Notes under the pieces: model-generated
What the model saw: only the letters and a program-made list of their open reading frames with translations
The model's database searches: none
Told to the model about the DNA's origin: nothing
DNA from: Termitomyces sp. T153
Taxonomy: Eukaryota > Basidiomycota > Agaricomycetes > Agaricales > Lyophyllaceae
Length of the DNA: 64,000 nt
Assembly: GCA_018296165.2 (NCBI GenBank)
Contig: JACKQL020000097.1
Coordinates: 1-64,000 of the forward strand
Direction of reading: 5' to 3'
Shown: in pieces, positions 41,013 to 53,299 of the stretch
Layout: each line of letters starts with the position of its first letter
How positions within the stretch are numbered: position 1 is the stretch's first letter
Made by a program: the position numbers and the translations under genes

Positions 41013-41315
41013 TGGGAGATTCTCAAGAAAATGAGGAAAGGCTTTGCTTTCATGAGGGGACTGATAAAGGATATGACCAACTCGGACTCCCGAAAAAGAC
41101 CATTCATGTCTGACGTTGTCTCTCGCTTTGAAGACATCATCAAAAAACTCGACGATCAACAGCTCCGTTCTCCAGTTCTCAATGTTGATGAAGATTTTCA
41201 TATTTTCGGGAAGGTCAAGCACTGGACCCGCAATGATTATACAGGATCCAAGGTGTTCCTGCTATACCCAATGCTTGATATGTGGGTGTACTTATCAGCA
41301 TACTTGTATGATTAG
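41013..41315 (+). pseudogene. protein-kinase-like C-terminal fragment
   Basis: About 95 residues: FAFMRGLIKDMTNSDSRKRP, FMSDVVSRFEDIIKKL, LRSPVLN and VKHWTRND. This is the same C-lobe end as in the kinase-like genes at 51609-52929 and 54837-56062. The rest of the kinase fold is missing upstream, where transposase debris abuts. A retained tail of a third paralogue. Confidence 0.8.
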
Positions 41316-42211
41316 GCACTACTTACTCTGGTCGTTTACATTGCTTAGAGTCTTCTTCTCAAATTACTTTAATAGATAAGGTTTAAGAAGCCTTTCTGAT
41401 CTCGATCTTTAGTGCAAACTAGGCTAGTTCCAATGAATATCCGCCGCCTCATATTCTTGCACATGTTTTGCATGTCTATGCTGAAGCCTATGTATTGCTT
41501 TTGGGTCGCAGAGTTTCAAAAGGCTGTATTGCTTATTGCACTCACTAGCAGGGACTGGGACACCGGAGATGCTTCGAGGTGTTCACTACCCCAACCAGCC
41601 ACTGAAACGATCGCCTTGGTTCATGAAACAAAGAAAATTGATAACAATTATACTACAGATGTACCTGCACATTTGAAGAAGTCTGGTACAACTAGCACGC
41701 GATGAGTAACAAAATATTGACATATCGGAGCCAGGGTCAGGCAAATACATATGTACAAGCAAGTAATTGTATCCCATCACTTTGTATGCACCATGGAGAC
41801 CAAGTTCGCTTTGCCTATTCGCTTGCGCCCTTGCCTATCTTGGATAAAGTACAATCGACGGCTTACACATGGGGTTTTGTCCTTGTTCTTCTATACACTC
41901 CCAAAAATATGTGACAATCTCTGTTGCATCCCATAAGGTCTGGATATGCCACTGTTATTTTGAAACAAGGTAACCATGGGTTCAGAAGGTCCTACCATGG
42001 CAATTGTTTGCCATGCTATCGGGTTGACATGTGTGAAAAGTTGTGCTGGTCTTATCTTATAAGCTCCTTCATCATCCACACGATAAATTATTCTTTCACT
42101 CCCTTTGGCTATTATGAACCCCTACAATGTCCACATCTATCTCACCCATTCATGAACTTGTGCATTCAACCATAGGGGGTCGCCGGGAGGAAATACGAGT
42201 GACCTCAACAG
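41316..42211. other. no gene recognised
   Basis: Gene-like base composition but no protein family seen. It may hold 5' exons of the gene that follows. Confidence 0.35.
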
Positions 42212-43025
42212 AAAACAGACGATGCAATCCGGAAATTACGGGACAGTGGGGATTCAGAGGTCGCTGATATTCTGCTCGCCCGCTACGAAGAGTAAGCTGC
42301 ATACTTCTTTCTGAGTAAATTTCTTGACACCCTTTCCTTCCAGACTATGTCGGAGATCTGAAAAACTCTCTCTTGAGTTTCAAAAGGATGAGACAACTTC
42401 AGTAACCATTCCAGAGGAGAGTGAAGATACAGCAGAGGTGAATATCCCATATTCAATGAACGAATTTCACCTATTCACTAGTTCTAGGGAACGGACTCTT
42501 ATGAGATCAATCTTGATCATTTGGAAGGTGATCATTATCTTTGATTTGCTTTTACAGAATCACTTACTTCGAGTTCACCGTCGATAGATGGTTCTCTCAA
42601 ATTTACTTTGCCTCCTGACGAGGCGGAAGGAAAGCCTAAGGTGTGCATTCTCAGTTCGCCTAACTTCGACAAGAAGGATACAGTGCATAATATCATCATT
42701 GTTGCCGAAGAAATGGCCATTACCGCGATGAATCATATCGACGGGTTGCAGAATTTGACAATATCTGAGATGGAGTATTTGACAGTAATATGCGAGAGGT
42801 GAGAGAGGTCTTCACTTATACTGACCATGAATCTTATGCTCCCTTGAAAGCCTCACTTCACAAAAACAGAAAATCAACTCGTTGAAGAAGACTGAGGGGT
42901 CGCCAATAGCCTTGGAAGTAGCAGCACAGCTCTACCTGAACGATGCTTTCACGTTCTTTCAGAGTGTTCAGACAATCGTTGTGAGATCTGATCTCTTGTG
43001 TTTGAAGCACGCTTTGGAGGACTAA
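42212..43025 (+). CDS. hypothetical multi-exon protein, 5' end unclear
   Basis: Exons inferred from splice signals: 42212-42291, 42344-42527, 42558-42798 and 42870-43025. Donors GTAAGC, GTGATC, GTGAGA; acceptors TTCCAG, TTACAG, AAACAG. Readable pieces: DDAIRKLRDSGDSEVADILL, RYEE/LCRRSEKLSLEFQKDE (helical), FTLPPDEAEGKPKVCILSSP, DGLQNLTISEMEYLTVICER, and SPIALEVAAQLYLNDAFTFF to a final TAA. Two one-base shifts are needed, at GGG (42486-42489) and at AAAA (42870-42873), both homopolymers. No family recognised. Confidence 0.5.
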
Positions 43026-43974
43026 AGCCGACGTTTATAGAATGCTAATCGAGATGGACTCGACGAAAGCGTTGCATGAGGACTCTGCGAGCGCTTCTTC
43101 GGAAACGGGGGAGGTGATTAACTTAAAGAAAGCTGCACTATATTCTTAAACTTGGTCTCGGATTTCAATTTGTTTTGAAGCCTTCCTAATGTGGTTTTCT
43201 GTTTCCAATTTTACGCAACCAAATTTCTTACCTCCGAGTTGGATATAAAAAATACAGTACTTATCAGTAGAGTCAGCGTGAACAAGACGATTCAAACCAA
43301 CCGAGAGGCTGAGACCCCACATGAACCGATCTACCGAAAGCTCAGCCCATGTGCACCACCCCAAACCAACGTTGAATAAAACTGAAAATACATACATGGA
43401 AACCTGAGACATCCCGACTTTGGTAATGATAAAATCATATCATCGCACGCAACTCAACCTCTACTGCAGTAATGCCGTATTTGCTTAACACCTGATAGTT
43501 GCTTCAACATATACGGATAACACAATTCAGCGAGATCAAGAAGAAAACGACCATTGGCAGCAACAGGTAAAATTTTCACCTGTTGAACAAGGTTCCTGGT
43601 ATTATTATCGTATAACTGGCAGGTTCAATTTACGACCTCCGACTTGGAACTTAAAACTTGATAAGTTTGACCACACAGAAAAGTGAGCAGGTAACGTTGG
43701 AAAACAAGCCAACGAAGAAGCAGTAGAGTCAAATATCAATGAATTTATCAGAATTACCTCCTGAATTTTTTTTCTTTTGAATGTTATCTTCCTGGACGAC
43801 CTGTCTTCAAAGGAATGAGTCCTTGTGTACCATGGAGAACCGGTACGAGACACAAGAGCGGTATAAATTTAACAAAGACCACGGCATCTACCATTTTTGC
43901 TTTCATCTACATTCTTCCTTGTTGTTCTACAGGCCTCGGCATATTACATGCAGTCATACACATGGTCTTGTACA
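43026..43974. other. intergenic, no gene seen
   Basis: Between convergent genes. No convincing exon or RNA gene on either strand. Confidence 0.5.
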
Positions 43975-44975
43975 TTAAGCGGGAAGCTCGAATTTCTGTC
44001 CTTTGAGCACTCTTTTCATGTGCGTTAGTAAAGTGCAAGAAAGTAATTGATGCAAGATACGCACTTGGTGAAGTAGACATAGAAAAAGTCGAGATATAGA
44101 CCTGTTTGGACAATTCCGGCTATCACAGCAATCGGATCCACGGTTCCGTTCTCCGTGAAATATCTACGTGCAGAACAGTCCTCACACAGTAAGAAAACAG
44201 ACACTCATGAGAAAGAAAGGCGTACCGATATATCCAGTTAGGGATATACAGTGCACGGTAGACACCTAGCGCGGCCAAGTAATGTGTCGTGATAGTCTCC
44301 GCCTCTCCTGTACGCTGGAGCATAAATAACTGCGGTAGTATCGCGACAGACTCGAGGAAGATGGAGAAGGACCAGAAGATTTCCGTAAAGTTAAAGCCGT
44401 AGTTAAATATGAGGCCGAGGACGAAACATGGGCCGACTAGGTATTCGACGCGGAATGTGTCGATAGAAGGGTCATGTGTTGGTCTGGGCAAGGGATAAAA
44501 GGAAAGAAGAGTCAAGAAGGAAAGAAAGGTATAGACAAGGAGGCTGACCGGAAGCGGTAGCGCATGAGGTATAGGATGTAGCAGCTGCTGGCTATGAAAA
44601 AGAGCTTCATAGTGGAGTTGTAGAGGGAGATGTAGCGCCAAAGAAGGTCCGGGTAGCGTGATACGAATACGGCCACGTAAAGTGCTTGTGTTTTGAACGA
44701 AATACCTAGCAAAGGAATGTATCATCAGCGATCTGCAGTCGGGTGGGCAAGAAAGAGGTCTCAGACGGTGCACCACTTGATGTATCGTATTGGAGCACAC
44801 AAAGACCTCAAATGAACGCAGCGCACCTCGACATGATCGTGATTTTTGTATTTTATTCAGGAGGATGAAAATGGACGCCAAATGCGCCAGGTCACCTGCG
44901 CGCGTGAGGAAAATCAGCATTTGGCGCAGGGCGTGAAAAGATGTTTAACATACCAAGAAGCCGAAATATGTTCAT
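43975..44975 (-). CDS. ERD2: ER lumen protein-retaining receptor (KDEL/HDEL receptor)
   Basis: Six exons: 44975-44954, 44895-44827, 44705-44549, 44483-44226, 44163-44065 and 44011-43975, giving 642 nt and 213 aa (family about 212). All introns are GT-AG. Signatures: N-terminus MNIFRLLGDLAHLASI, KIQKSRSCRGISFKTQ, YRFRPTHDPSIDTFRVEYLV, FNFTEIFWSFSIFLESVAIL, LPQLFMLQRTGEAETITTHY, C-terminus LKGQKFELPA. The seven-helix protein cycles between Golgi and ER, binds escaped ER proteins by their C-terminal K/HDEL and returns them in COPI vesicles. No break. An upstream in-frame ATG (44981) would add two residues; I chose the start that fits the family. Confidence 0.96.
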
Positions 44976-46533
44976 CGCCATAGCGTATGAAGTGAAGAGG
45001 GATGCGCGGTAGAAACGTGGATGGAATCGTGATTCGTCACCAGCCGCTTTCAGAAGCAAACGTGTAGCGGATATGGATGATGACTAAGCGTACCCACGCC
45101 TTTTTCACCGCTACCACCATTGACCAAGGCAAGTACCTCGAATTCTTTCTCTATGTTGCGCAAGGATGTTGTAGTAAAAGGGTCGATTTCATTCCGTACA
45201 ATCTCAGCAATTGAGAACCACCGAACCCCCGCTATCCTCGCCCCGAGCCCGTAACGTGTCTGTATTCCCGATATGTCATTGCGAGACACCTCATGACGTA
45301 TCGTAAGGCTGGATCAACATCAGAAGAGGCTCTACATATAGGCTGCTTTCGGTCTAAAGACTCACGGCCTGGCGGCAAAGGCAGAGCCGCACAGCGAGTC
45401 TGTGGTTCTGACCATGGTCTTCTGCGTTCATCTAGCCGAGCTCTCGCAGAAATGTGTGTCGCGTGCGACGTAGTTCACTCTGCTGTGGGTGGTCTCTAGA
45501 CGTGGTTTCAATTTTGTGAACGGAAATCATCATCGTGCATGCTACCAGCGTGCGAGCTAGAGGAGGCTGCTCGTGTGTGTGGTTACGTGCATATATCGCC
45601 GGCGCGGGGTTTTTGTGTAGGAGAGCGTGGAGGTTTTCGGCTGTGTTCTTTTTTGTGTCGGGAATTGGATGGTGTGGAGATAGGAGATCACAAGGAAGTC
45701 TGCATTTGCAGCACTGAGCGCTTTTTCCAACTTTTTTTTTTGACTGAGATGACTCAAACGTTGTGCTAACTTCCTCATAATTTTAGGTGGTATACCGGAA
45801 GATCGTTATTCTGGTTTCGCACATCGTAGTCTTTAGCTTGCCTGACATGCTTGACTGTATCATACCTCTTCTCGTGATACTGTTACCACTGGTGACTCAT
45901 GCCATACTTCATGTAGAGATAGAATTGGAGAAGATTACATATTCGAATAGTCTGGACGATCTCTGTTGCAATAATCTGATTAGTCTTACGAGATATTTCT
46001 ACTCCACCCTTCGTGATCTTCGGTCCTTGATCAGTTTTTTGCAGGACTCAATCAGGCGCGACTAGCGTCTAATCGACCAAGATCCAATGCTAATGTGCTA
46101 ACGAGCTCCTTAGACCAGGAATAGTTTTCATGGCTCATTGGGAAATATGTACCAGGAAATACCAGAAAATACCGTTCGTACGCGTATCTGATGATTCATC
46201 ATGATCTCTTGCAATTGTTCCTGACATTTGTTGTTGCCAACCCAACGGGTTTGCGTTGGTAAGGAACAGGTAATGTCTAGGGTAAGTTATTGTATATGGA
46301 CTCGCACAAAGCGGACACTAGTGTGTGTGGATATGTTGAAGCGGGCCCTTTGTTCTCTCTCTCTGACCCTCCGCCACCAAAACATATCCAGAAATCGACG
46401 CGGCAGGCTTGTCCTGCGCCCCTTCGCGTCCTTTACGCACTGTTCCCTCTAGTCTCAGGCGCTCCTTCCTGACGCCGCACTACTCCCGGGTTCTTCATAC
46501 CCACCACACTCGTTTTTCGTCACCTTCTTTTCA
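44976..46533. other. intergenic between divergent genes
   Basis: Holds the promoters of ERD2 (minus) and the DUF4203 gene (plus). Open frames near 45050-45289 (minus) and 45293-45769 (plus) lack recognised domains and good splice context. Confidence 0.4.
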
Positions 46534-47930
46534 ATGGCGACTCCGGTTTGTCGCCACATCTTGACCTTCCGATGGTTCTTCCTCCACCTCTGCTCCTTCA
46601 ATTTTCTCCTTTTCGCCTTCTTTGCCCCTCCTGCCTCCGCTCACCCTTCCCCTCTTCACGACCTCCATATCCGTCAGCTCTCCCCGCGCGGCTTTGTTAT
46701 CAACAACTCAACAGGCATACCACAAGTATTTGACTCTGTAACTCAGCGGCCTATCCCGCAGGGCCCCGCGACGGACGGCGGAGGTACAGGCTTTGACATC
46801 GCTGGGATTATATGGCTTGCATTCTCGTTCGTCGTGGGCCTGCCTATGACAATTGCGGGTATTCGCTTATGGAGGATGACTACTGGCGTAGGGGTTGGGT
46901 TGGCCGCGGCCGTATGTTGTACGTCTTTCTCCCCTTCCTTCCCTCTCATTCGCAGTTGTGCTTTGGTTATACACTTTTTTCTCAATATTTTTCACTCATT
47001 TTTTTCATTTAGCGTGGGCAGCCCTCAATAACACCGTAAACAACAATGGTATTCCCGATACCGTTCTCACCGCCATTGTCCTCGGATTCTTCGTCGTCGG
47101 CTTTGTTTTTGGTCTCTTCGAAATCGGTCGCATAGCAGGGATCAGTCTCATCGGCATCACAGGTGGTCTAGCCTTCGGCACGCGCGTAGTTATACTCAGG
47201 CCGGGCTTGCTCGTGCCTGGTGTGAACTTGTTCTTTGCGGATTGGGTCGTGGTGGCGTTGTTCGGTGCTTTGGGAGGGGCTTTTATAGTTTCGCAGAAGA
47301 CGCAGAGAGCTGGCATTGTGGGTATTTGTTCCTTTATCAGTCTAAGCCTTCGTGTCCAACTCGAAAAATAATGAACTGACTTTTTTCGTGACTGTAGCTC
47401 GTTGGTTCTGCGTCCGTTGGGACGTTCTTTATTGCTCTTGGTATTGACCTTATACTCAACCGACAATCTGGGATGAGTCGCGGGTTAAGATTTCTTTTTG
47501 ATCGAAATGCTTCGCATGCTCTTGTACGTCTCAAAAAAGTCTTCTCTTTCCTGTCGAGTGTACCAACCGATTTCAAACAGGATATCATAGGAGGCGGATA
47601 TACCCCGACCCTCAGAACGCAAATCACTATCGCTGTGTCCCTGGGTCTCACGTACGTCCCTGTCTCCTCTCGATAAACTCCGTCCTTAAGAAATGAATAT
47701 TACATACCCACAGCCCTCTACTAGCATTCTTCCAGCATTGCGCTTTCAAACAACCTTTCTCCCGCAAACGGCCAGAATCACAGAAGATCCAGCTTCCTGA
47801 CTTTCTCGTAGAAGATCCGGACGCGCAGGGCCGGAGTTCGCGGCGCCAGACGTTCCTGGATAATTTGTGGAGCGGAGCCCAGACGATAAAGGCTGTTGCG
47901 ACACGGCAGCATAGTCGGTTCAGTCTGTGA
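46534..47930 (+). CDS. DUF4203 (TMEM198-like) multi-pass membrane protein
   Basis: Five exons: 46534-46918, 47013-47317, 47398-47523, 47581-47651 and 47714-47930; 1104 nt, 367 aa, with consistent phases. An N-terminal signal peptide (WFFLHLCSFNFLLFAFFAPP) is followed by a Ser/Pro-rich lumenal stretch with one NNST glycosylation site. About seven hydrophobic segments follow, including IIWLAFSFVVGLPMTIAGIR, AIVLGFFVVGFVFGLFEIGR, ISLIGITGGLAFGTRVVIL and SVGTFFIALGIDLIL; QSGMSRGLRFLFDRN is typical of the fungal family. The basic C-terminal tail is probably cytosolic. Molecular function is unknown; the animal relative TMEM198 is linked to Wnt signalling, which cannot be carried over. Confidence 0.85.
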
Positions 47931-48779
47931 GTTTGGTCTATGCTCGGTACTGCAGAGCTCGAAGCTTTTCGGTGGCTTTTACATCTCTGTTTTTTTTTTG
48001 ATCGATATGTGGTTCTACCCACGTAAGCGGACGCCCGGCCGCCACAGCGTCCTCCGCTTAAAAGGCGCATTTCGATGTTCCGGGCGTCGTATAACTTAAC
48101 TATATTGATATTTCGTTCTTAAAGTGTATTTGTATCTCACAACATTAGATATAATTATGCGACATTTATTACTCGACGGGGATTTTCATAAATTTTCGTG
48201 GAAACCGATCCAGTCGGATCTGTGCGAAGCTCTTGCTGTTGTCTTCTCATGTGTTCCCCCAATGATTTCTATTGGATTACACAAAAGCAAGGCATGGGCA
48301 CGTTGATCCACATTGAATCATTGATGCAATTTTCATCGGTGGGTACTAAGGATGATCGTTATCGAGAGTGTGTTCCTGGATTCCATGATATACTAGTGCC
48401 TATTCTCAGTCATTCTCGATTTTCTCTTACAGACAGATCGATGTTGAACTCGCAGCTGACTGTGTTGGCATTTAAGCAAGGTTTGATAAAAAGACGATAA
48501 GATTTCAAGAAGACTACACCAAAGATATGATGAAAAAAATATCTGATCCGAATCGCAAGGTGGTACGAGAATGTCGGCAATATCCGGACCGCGCTTCTGG
48601 AAATACATATAAGACTCATGAAAAGTTGCCCTTCCATCTATTGCATGTACTCGAATCAACTCTGCAGCTCCCATAATTCTCACAGAGGCTTCAAACACAC
48701 TGCCGCAGGCTTCGTAATATATCATTAAATCTCCTTCCAATTCTAACCCACTGCCCCTACTAACTTGAACTTGAATCCA
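47931..48779. other. intergenic upstream of INO1
   Basis: Contains a perfect 9-bp inverted repeat, GACGCCCGG (48030-48038) and CCGGGCGTC (48080-48088), with a nested GCGGACGC/GCGTCCTCCGC pairing, so a compact GC-rich fold is possible. CATGTG at 48248 resembles the core of the inositol-responsive element of yeast but lies 530 bp from the start codon. No gene seen. Confidence 0.4.
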
Positions 48780-50502
48780 ATGGCTTCTAACGGTACATCT
48801 GGTTACAACACCCCCGAGTCCCAGCTCGAGTCGGTTCTCCCCATTCACCCTACTGCTGCTCGCCGCCCCCATGCGATCACTGTTCAGTCGGAGAACACGC
48901 TCTACTCGGACGAGTATATCACTTCCAAATTTTATAACCGTGGCTCTAATGTCACCGTGAACGATGGACACTTCACTATCACCCCTACCGTGGACCCCTA
49001 CCAGTTCCAGACTCAGAGGGCCGTCAGCAGGACTGGGTAAGTTTCTACGCGTCTTATGCATTCTAAAATCGTTTTCTGACGCGTTTTTTCCTTCTAGCTT
49101 AATGATGATCGGTGTTGGCGGCAATAACGGCACAACTCTCTGTGCTACTATCCTTGCCAACCGTCACAATATCATCTGGCATACCAAGAGTGGCATCCAG
49201 CAGCCCAACTATATTGGCTCGCTCCTCCGTGCATCCACTGTCCGTATCGGCACTGATCCTACCACGGGCAACGACGTTCATGTCCCTGTGTCTGACGTCC
49301 TCCCCATGGTCCACCCTAATGACCTTGTCCTTGGTGGTTGGGATATCTCCGGACTGCCTCTTGAGAAGGCTATGGAGCGTGCCAAGGTCCTCGACTACGA
49401 CCTTCAACGCCAGGTTGCTCCTCACATGGCCGCCCTTGGCAAGCCTCTCCCGTCTATCTACTACCCGGATTTCATCGCTGCGAACCAGGAGGAGCGCGCC
49501 GACAACTTGATTCCCGGAAGCGACAAACAGGCTCACCTCGAGCACATCCGTGCTGACATCCGCAAGTTCAAGGCAGACAACCAGCTCGACCGTGTCGTCG
49601 TCTTCTGGACTGCCAACACTGAGCGCTACAGCGATATCATCCCCGGCGTCAACGATACCGCCGACAACATCCTCCAGGCCATCAAGACCTCTCACTCCGA
49701 AGTGTCGCCCTCTTCTCTCTTCGCCGTCGCCGCTATCCTCGAGGGTGAGCCTTTCGTCAACGGTGCTCCCCAGAACACCTTTGTCCCCGGTGTCATCGAG
49801 CTCGCTGAGCGCAACAAGTCCTTCATTGGCGGTGACGATCTCAAGTCCGGCCAGACCAAGCTCAAGTCTGTCCTCGCCGAGTTCCTTGTCAACGCCGGCA
49901 TTAAGCCTCTCTCCATCGCATCGTACAACCATCTCGGCAATAATGACGGACACAACCTCTCTGCCGAGCGCCAGTTCCGCTCCAAGGAAATTTCCAAGTC
50001 TTCTGTCGTCGACGACATGGTCGACGCCAACCGCCTCTTGTACAAGGCTCCTGCCGCAGGCGAGAAAGGCAAGGGTGAGCATCCGGATCATATCGTCGTC
50101 ATCAAGTATGTCCCCGCCGTCGGAGACTCCAAGCGCGCCATCGACGAGTACTACTCCGAGATCTTCTGTGGTGGTCGCTCGACTATCAACATCTTCAATG
50201 AGTGCGAGGATTCCTTGCTCGCTACCCCTCTCATCTTGGATCTGACCATCCTCACGGAGCTCCTTACCCGCATCAAGTATCGCAAGCTCCCTGCCGATGG
50301 TTCGGCCACCACTGAGGACTTCAAGCCCCTCTACTCTGTACTGTCCCTCCTCTCGTACATGCTCAAGGCTCCTCTCGTCAAGCCTGGTACCGAGGTCGTG
50401 AACAGCCTCAATAGGCAACGCAATGCGCTCGAGAGCTTCCTCAAGGCTTGCATTGGTGTTGAGGGTAGCAGTGACTTGCTCCTCGAGACTCGCATCTGGT
50501 AA
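48780..50502 (+). CDS. INO1: inositol-3-phosphate synthase
   Basis: Exons 48780-49036 and 49098-50502 (intron GTAAGT...TTCTAG, 61 bp), 553 aa, close to yeast Ino1 (533). Converts D-glucose 6-phosphate to 1D-myo-inositol 3-phosphate with NAD, the committed step of inositol and phosphatidylinositol synthesis in the cytosol. Motifs: the NAD-binding [20 protein letters not shown] spanning the intron junction (about residue 87), [40 protein letters not shown] (active-site region) and [20 protein letters not shown]. Codon use is C-rich at third positions, as in highly expressed fungal genes, unlike its neighbours. Intact. The start follows the first in-frame ATG ([14 protein letters not shown]). 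Confidence 0.96.
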
Positions 50503-51608
50503 ACGTGCAAATTCTTGATACAAGGAGGGTTCAACACCCTTCGGCCGATCTTGGTTGGTTATGGTGCTCTTCAACGGGTGCCATTTTCGTCGGCCAAAAA
50601 GGCTTTTTCTGTTTGTTTGTAAAGTCAGAATCGTTAAATGTTATCTAGTTGCTTGGTTATAGTGGTATTCGATTGATGATTTGTACACGTTCGCTAGCGT
50701 GCAGGGGTAGCATAGAGGATGGCCTGAAGATATTTAAGTCGAGGGCGGTTGGCCAGATTGGAAATATGATGATGCTGATACCTCTGACTTATAGTTTGAC
50801 TTACCTCCGACTGAACTTCAAACTCCTTCATACTTAAAAACCCACCTCATCTTCGTCTTCGTTCTTTTGTGCTTCAATTGCCGAAGGCTTGGATTTTACT
50901 GACCGAGACTTTTCAATCTAGAAATGATGAAGACCATCAGAATCGACTTTGAAGAGATGATTGCAGGCCATAGGCCTTCTGAGAGCTGCTTTCCTTCCTC
51001 GTGTAAGCAGTAACTGAGAATGGCAGTTGTTATTCTTCTATATACAGCTAGTTCTGCACCGCGATCGCGTCGGCTACCTCTCAAAATAAGAGGGCTCCAA
51101 GATAATGTCAAGCCCTTCGCACCGGTGTCAGGTGTTGTTATGCTCTCTGATCGAAGGATAGACACCTTTTTCATAAAGAGAACAAGTGTCGAATAAAGAC
51201 ACAAAACGTTGGGATGTTGTGGTTCAGATTTTCCCGGGGTTCACAACTAAAATTAGTATCTAATACGAACAGCCAAGGACAACGATTCCCGATTCTGGTT
51301 TAGGACTGCAACACTGTGTTCGGCTTATGTTATTTCAACAGTAGCGTCCTCCACAGTGACGTTATATACCATATACCAATGCTTGAATAATAAAGGGGAC
51401 GTCCGAGGCGAAGATACAACAGACATGCACAAGCTGATCGCACTAATTTGGATTAACTAAGATTTATGATTAAAGCACTGGCACTGGCAGTCAACGTCAC
51501 AAAACCACATCGTAGTCCATCAAAGTGAAAAGCTTGTTGAGAATACACATGTATAAACTCTGACTTGACGTCAACAGCAGGCTTTTACGAGACGAGTAGT
51601 AAAATTGG
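50503..51608. other. intergenic, no gene seen
   Basis: Terminator and 3' region of INO1, then unassigned sequence. The weak minus-strand frame 51204-50896 has no recognised domain. Confidence 0.45.
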
Positions 51609-52929
51609 TCATATTATGGGTATAGAAGGGACGCGACGCGCCATGAGAACCAACTGTCTACTCCAGTGAGCGGCCATCTTGAGAAAACCGTATCGTTTGC
51701 CACTTGTAATGACTGGCGAGCGCAACTTTCTGTTCCCAAGCCGTCCCACAATGGCGTCAAAGCGGGTAACTACTTCAGACATTACGGGTCTCTTGGAGGG
51801 ATCTTTGTTGACCATGTCAGTGACAAGTTCGCGCATAAACTCGAAACCTTGTGGATGTGGCCAGTCAAGCCCGTCCCGTCCCTACCAATCTCCGTCAATC
51901 ACAACTATACGAGGAATTAATTCCTGATACGCACATCGAGGAAAACCTGCCTCAGAAAATTTCCGAGACAGTAAACATCAACAGCAAACGGATCGCATGG
52001 AAGAGCATCGGGAACAAGGTGTTCAGGAACTGTTTTGTCCCCTCCCCAGGGGCCCTGCCTGAGAAAAGGGGCATCCTGGGGTCGATAAATTTCGGCCAGA
52101 CCGAAATCTATGAGATAATACTTGACAGGCTTGAGAGTACGCGACGTTTGTTTCGAGACCATCCCGCTGAAGTCCCGCTTCATATACTTTTTCGAAGGAT
52201 GGGGTGGAGAGTCAAAAAGACATGCCGTATCTGCCATGACGTTGTTGGATTTACAATCTCTGAGTCAAACATATCAATACGTCGACAAGAAGGCATACAA
52301 CTGGTATACCCATGAATGATGTGATTTTCATGCATATAAAGTAAGCCCTATAATACGGGATTGAATCCGATGAACGCCAATTGAGAAAATTACCTCGAAG
52401 ACTTGTTTGAAAAATCCGATAGCTTCCCCAATGGTTTCAAACGGAGGAAAGTCGACCTTAAACAAGTACGGCATCACTACAAACGCAATATGGGAGCCTT
52501 CGGGCGGGTTGATGATTTCCAGAATGGGTACGCAGTGAATTCGAGGATTGGAGGTAGATGGTTCGAAGAGAGATGATTAAGGATAGAGATCTCATTTCAT
52601 ATCTTTCAGTGTCAACGCGTTTGAGAACTACGAGGGAGCTGTCGGCACGGGTTGCATCCAAAACTTGATAATTCTGTTCAACGAATACCACGTCAATGGA
52701 TTACACCTATGCAACAAAATTAATCGGTGCGTACAGGTATATGAACCGCATCTTCGCAATCTAACCAGCCTTTGGAGGTATTGATCCATGACGGGATCCA
52801 GTCCGGGTCATAACGCTTCCTGAGGGCGTATCCACGGTCCTTGAGGAATTGGTAGTGGTCTCTCCAGAAGACTTCACCTGACGTGAGTCGTGTTGGGTCC
52901 CATTGCTCCAACCCAGGAAGTGTGGTCAT
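51609..52929 (-). CDS. protein-kinase-like protein (paralogue 1), possibly frameshifted
   Basis: Approximate exons 52929-52735, 52673-52394, about 52348-52314, 52257-51935 and 51881-51609. N-terminus MTTLPGLEQWDPTRL, FWRDHYQFLKDRGYALRKRY. ATP-binding Lys in LVVLKRVD. Catalytic loop, split by an intron, HDCKSNN (HxDxxxxN without the Arg of HRD). DFG as YLIDFGLAEIYR, PEHL in place of APE, then VDVYCLGNFLRQVFLD and MRELVTDMVNKDPSKRP. This is the pattern of mushroom-expanded kinase-like proteins of unknown substrate. Exon 2 needs two extra bases, both in A runs (GAAATGAG; CCAATCC), which may be assembly errors or real damage. Confidence 0.75.
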
Positions 52930-53299
52930 CGGTAGACAAAGGAAAGACTCGCGATTAGTGATAGCTTTCCAACCATTACCGGATCAGAAGCATTATTCCA
53001 GAAAAGAGACATTTTTTGTTACGGTTGTTGACCTTTTCTGAAACTTCTTGATGAGTTGCAGCCAAGGATTATTATGTAATACTCAGCTTTCAGGACTTAG
53101 ATGGTTGTTCCGTCCTTCTTATACGTGAATACTTGGAGACGAAATCTTGAAATCATCTGTTATTGTTCCTGTTATATCTCAAGGATATCTTTTTTCCAGC
53201 CGCACTGCATGGTTTATATTGGGAGCAAGTATAAGAAGCCACAACTTGAATCCGACCTATCTCTCCACTATTTATAACAAACTCATCGCGCATTTCACA

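Noticed and set aside
44123..44920. 265-aa single frame on the minus strand
   Set aside because: It reads through introns of ERD2. The spliced six-exon model gives the correct family length and sequence.
48244..48256. Inositol-responsive promoter element before INO1
   Set aside because: Only the CATGTG core matches, it lies 530 bp upstream, and such a hexamer is expected by chance.
48393..49160. 255-aa minus-strand frame at the INO1 start
   Set aside because: It overlaps INO1 exon 1 and its intron, has no domain, and follows from codon bias plus upstream chance.
49099..50574. 491-aa open frame on the minus strand
   Set aside because: It is exactly antisense to INO1, whose strong third-position C bias keeps the opposite frame open. 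No domain of its own.
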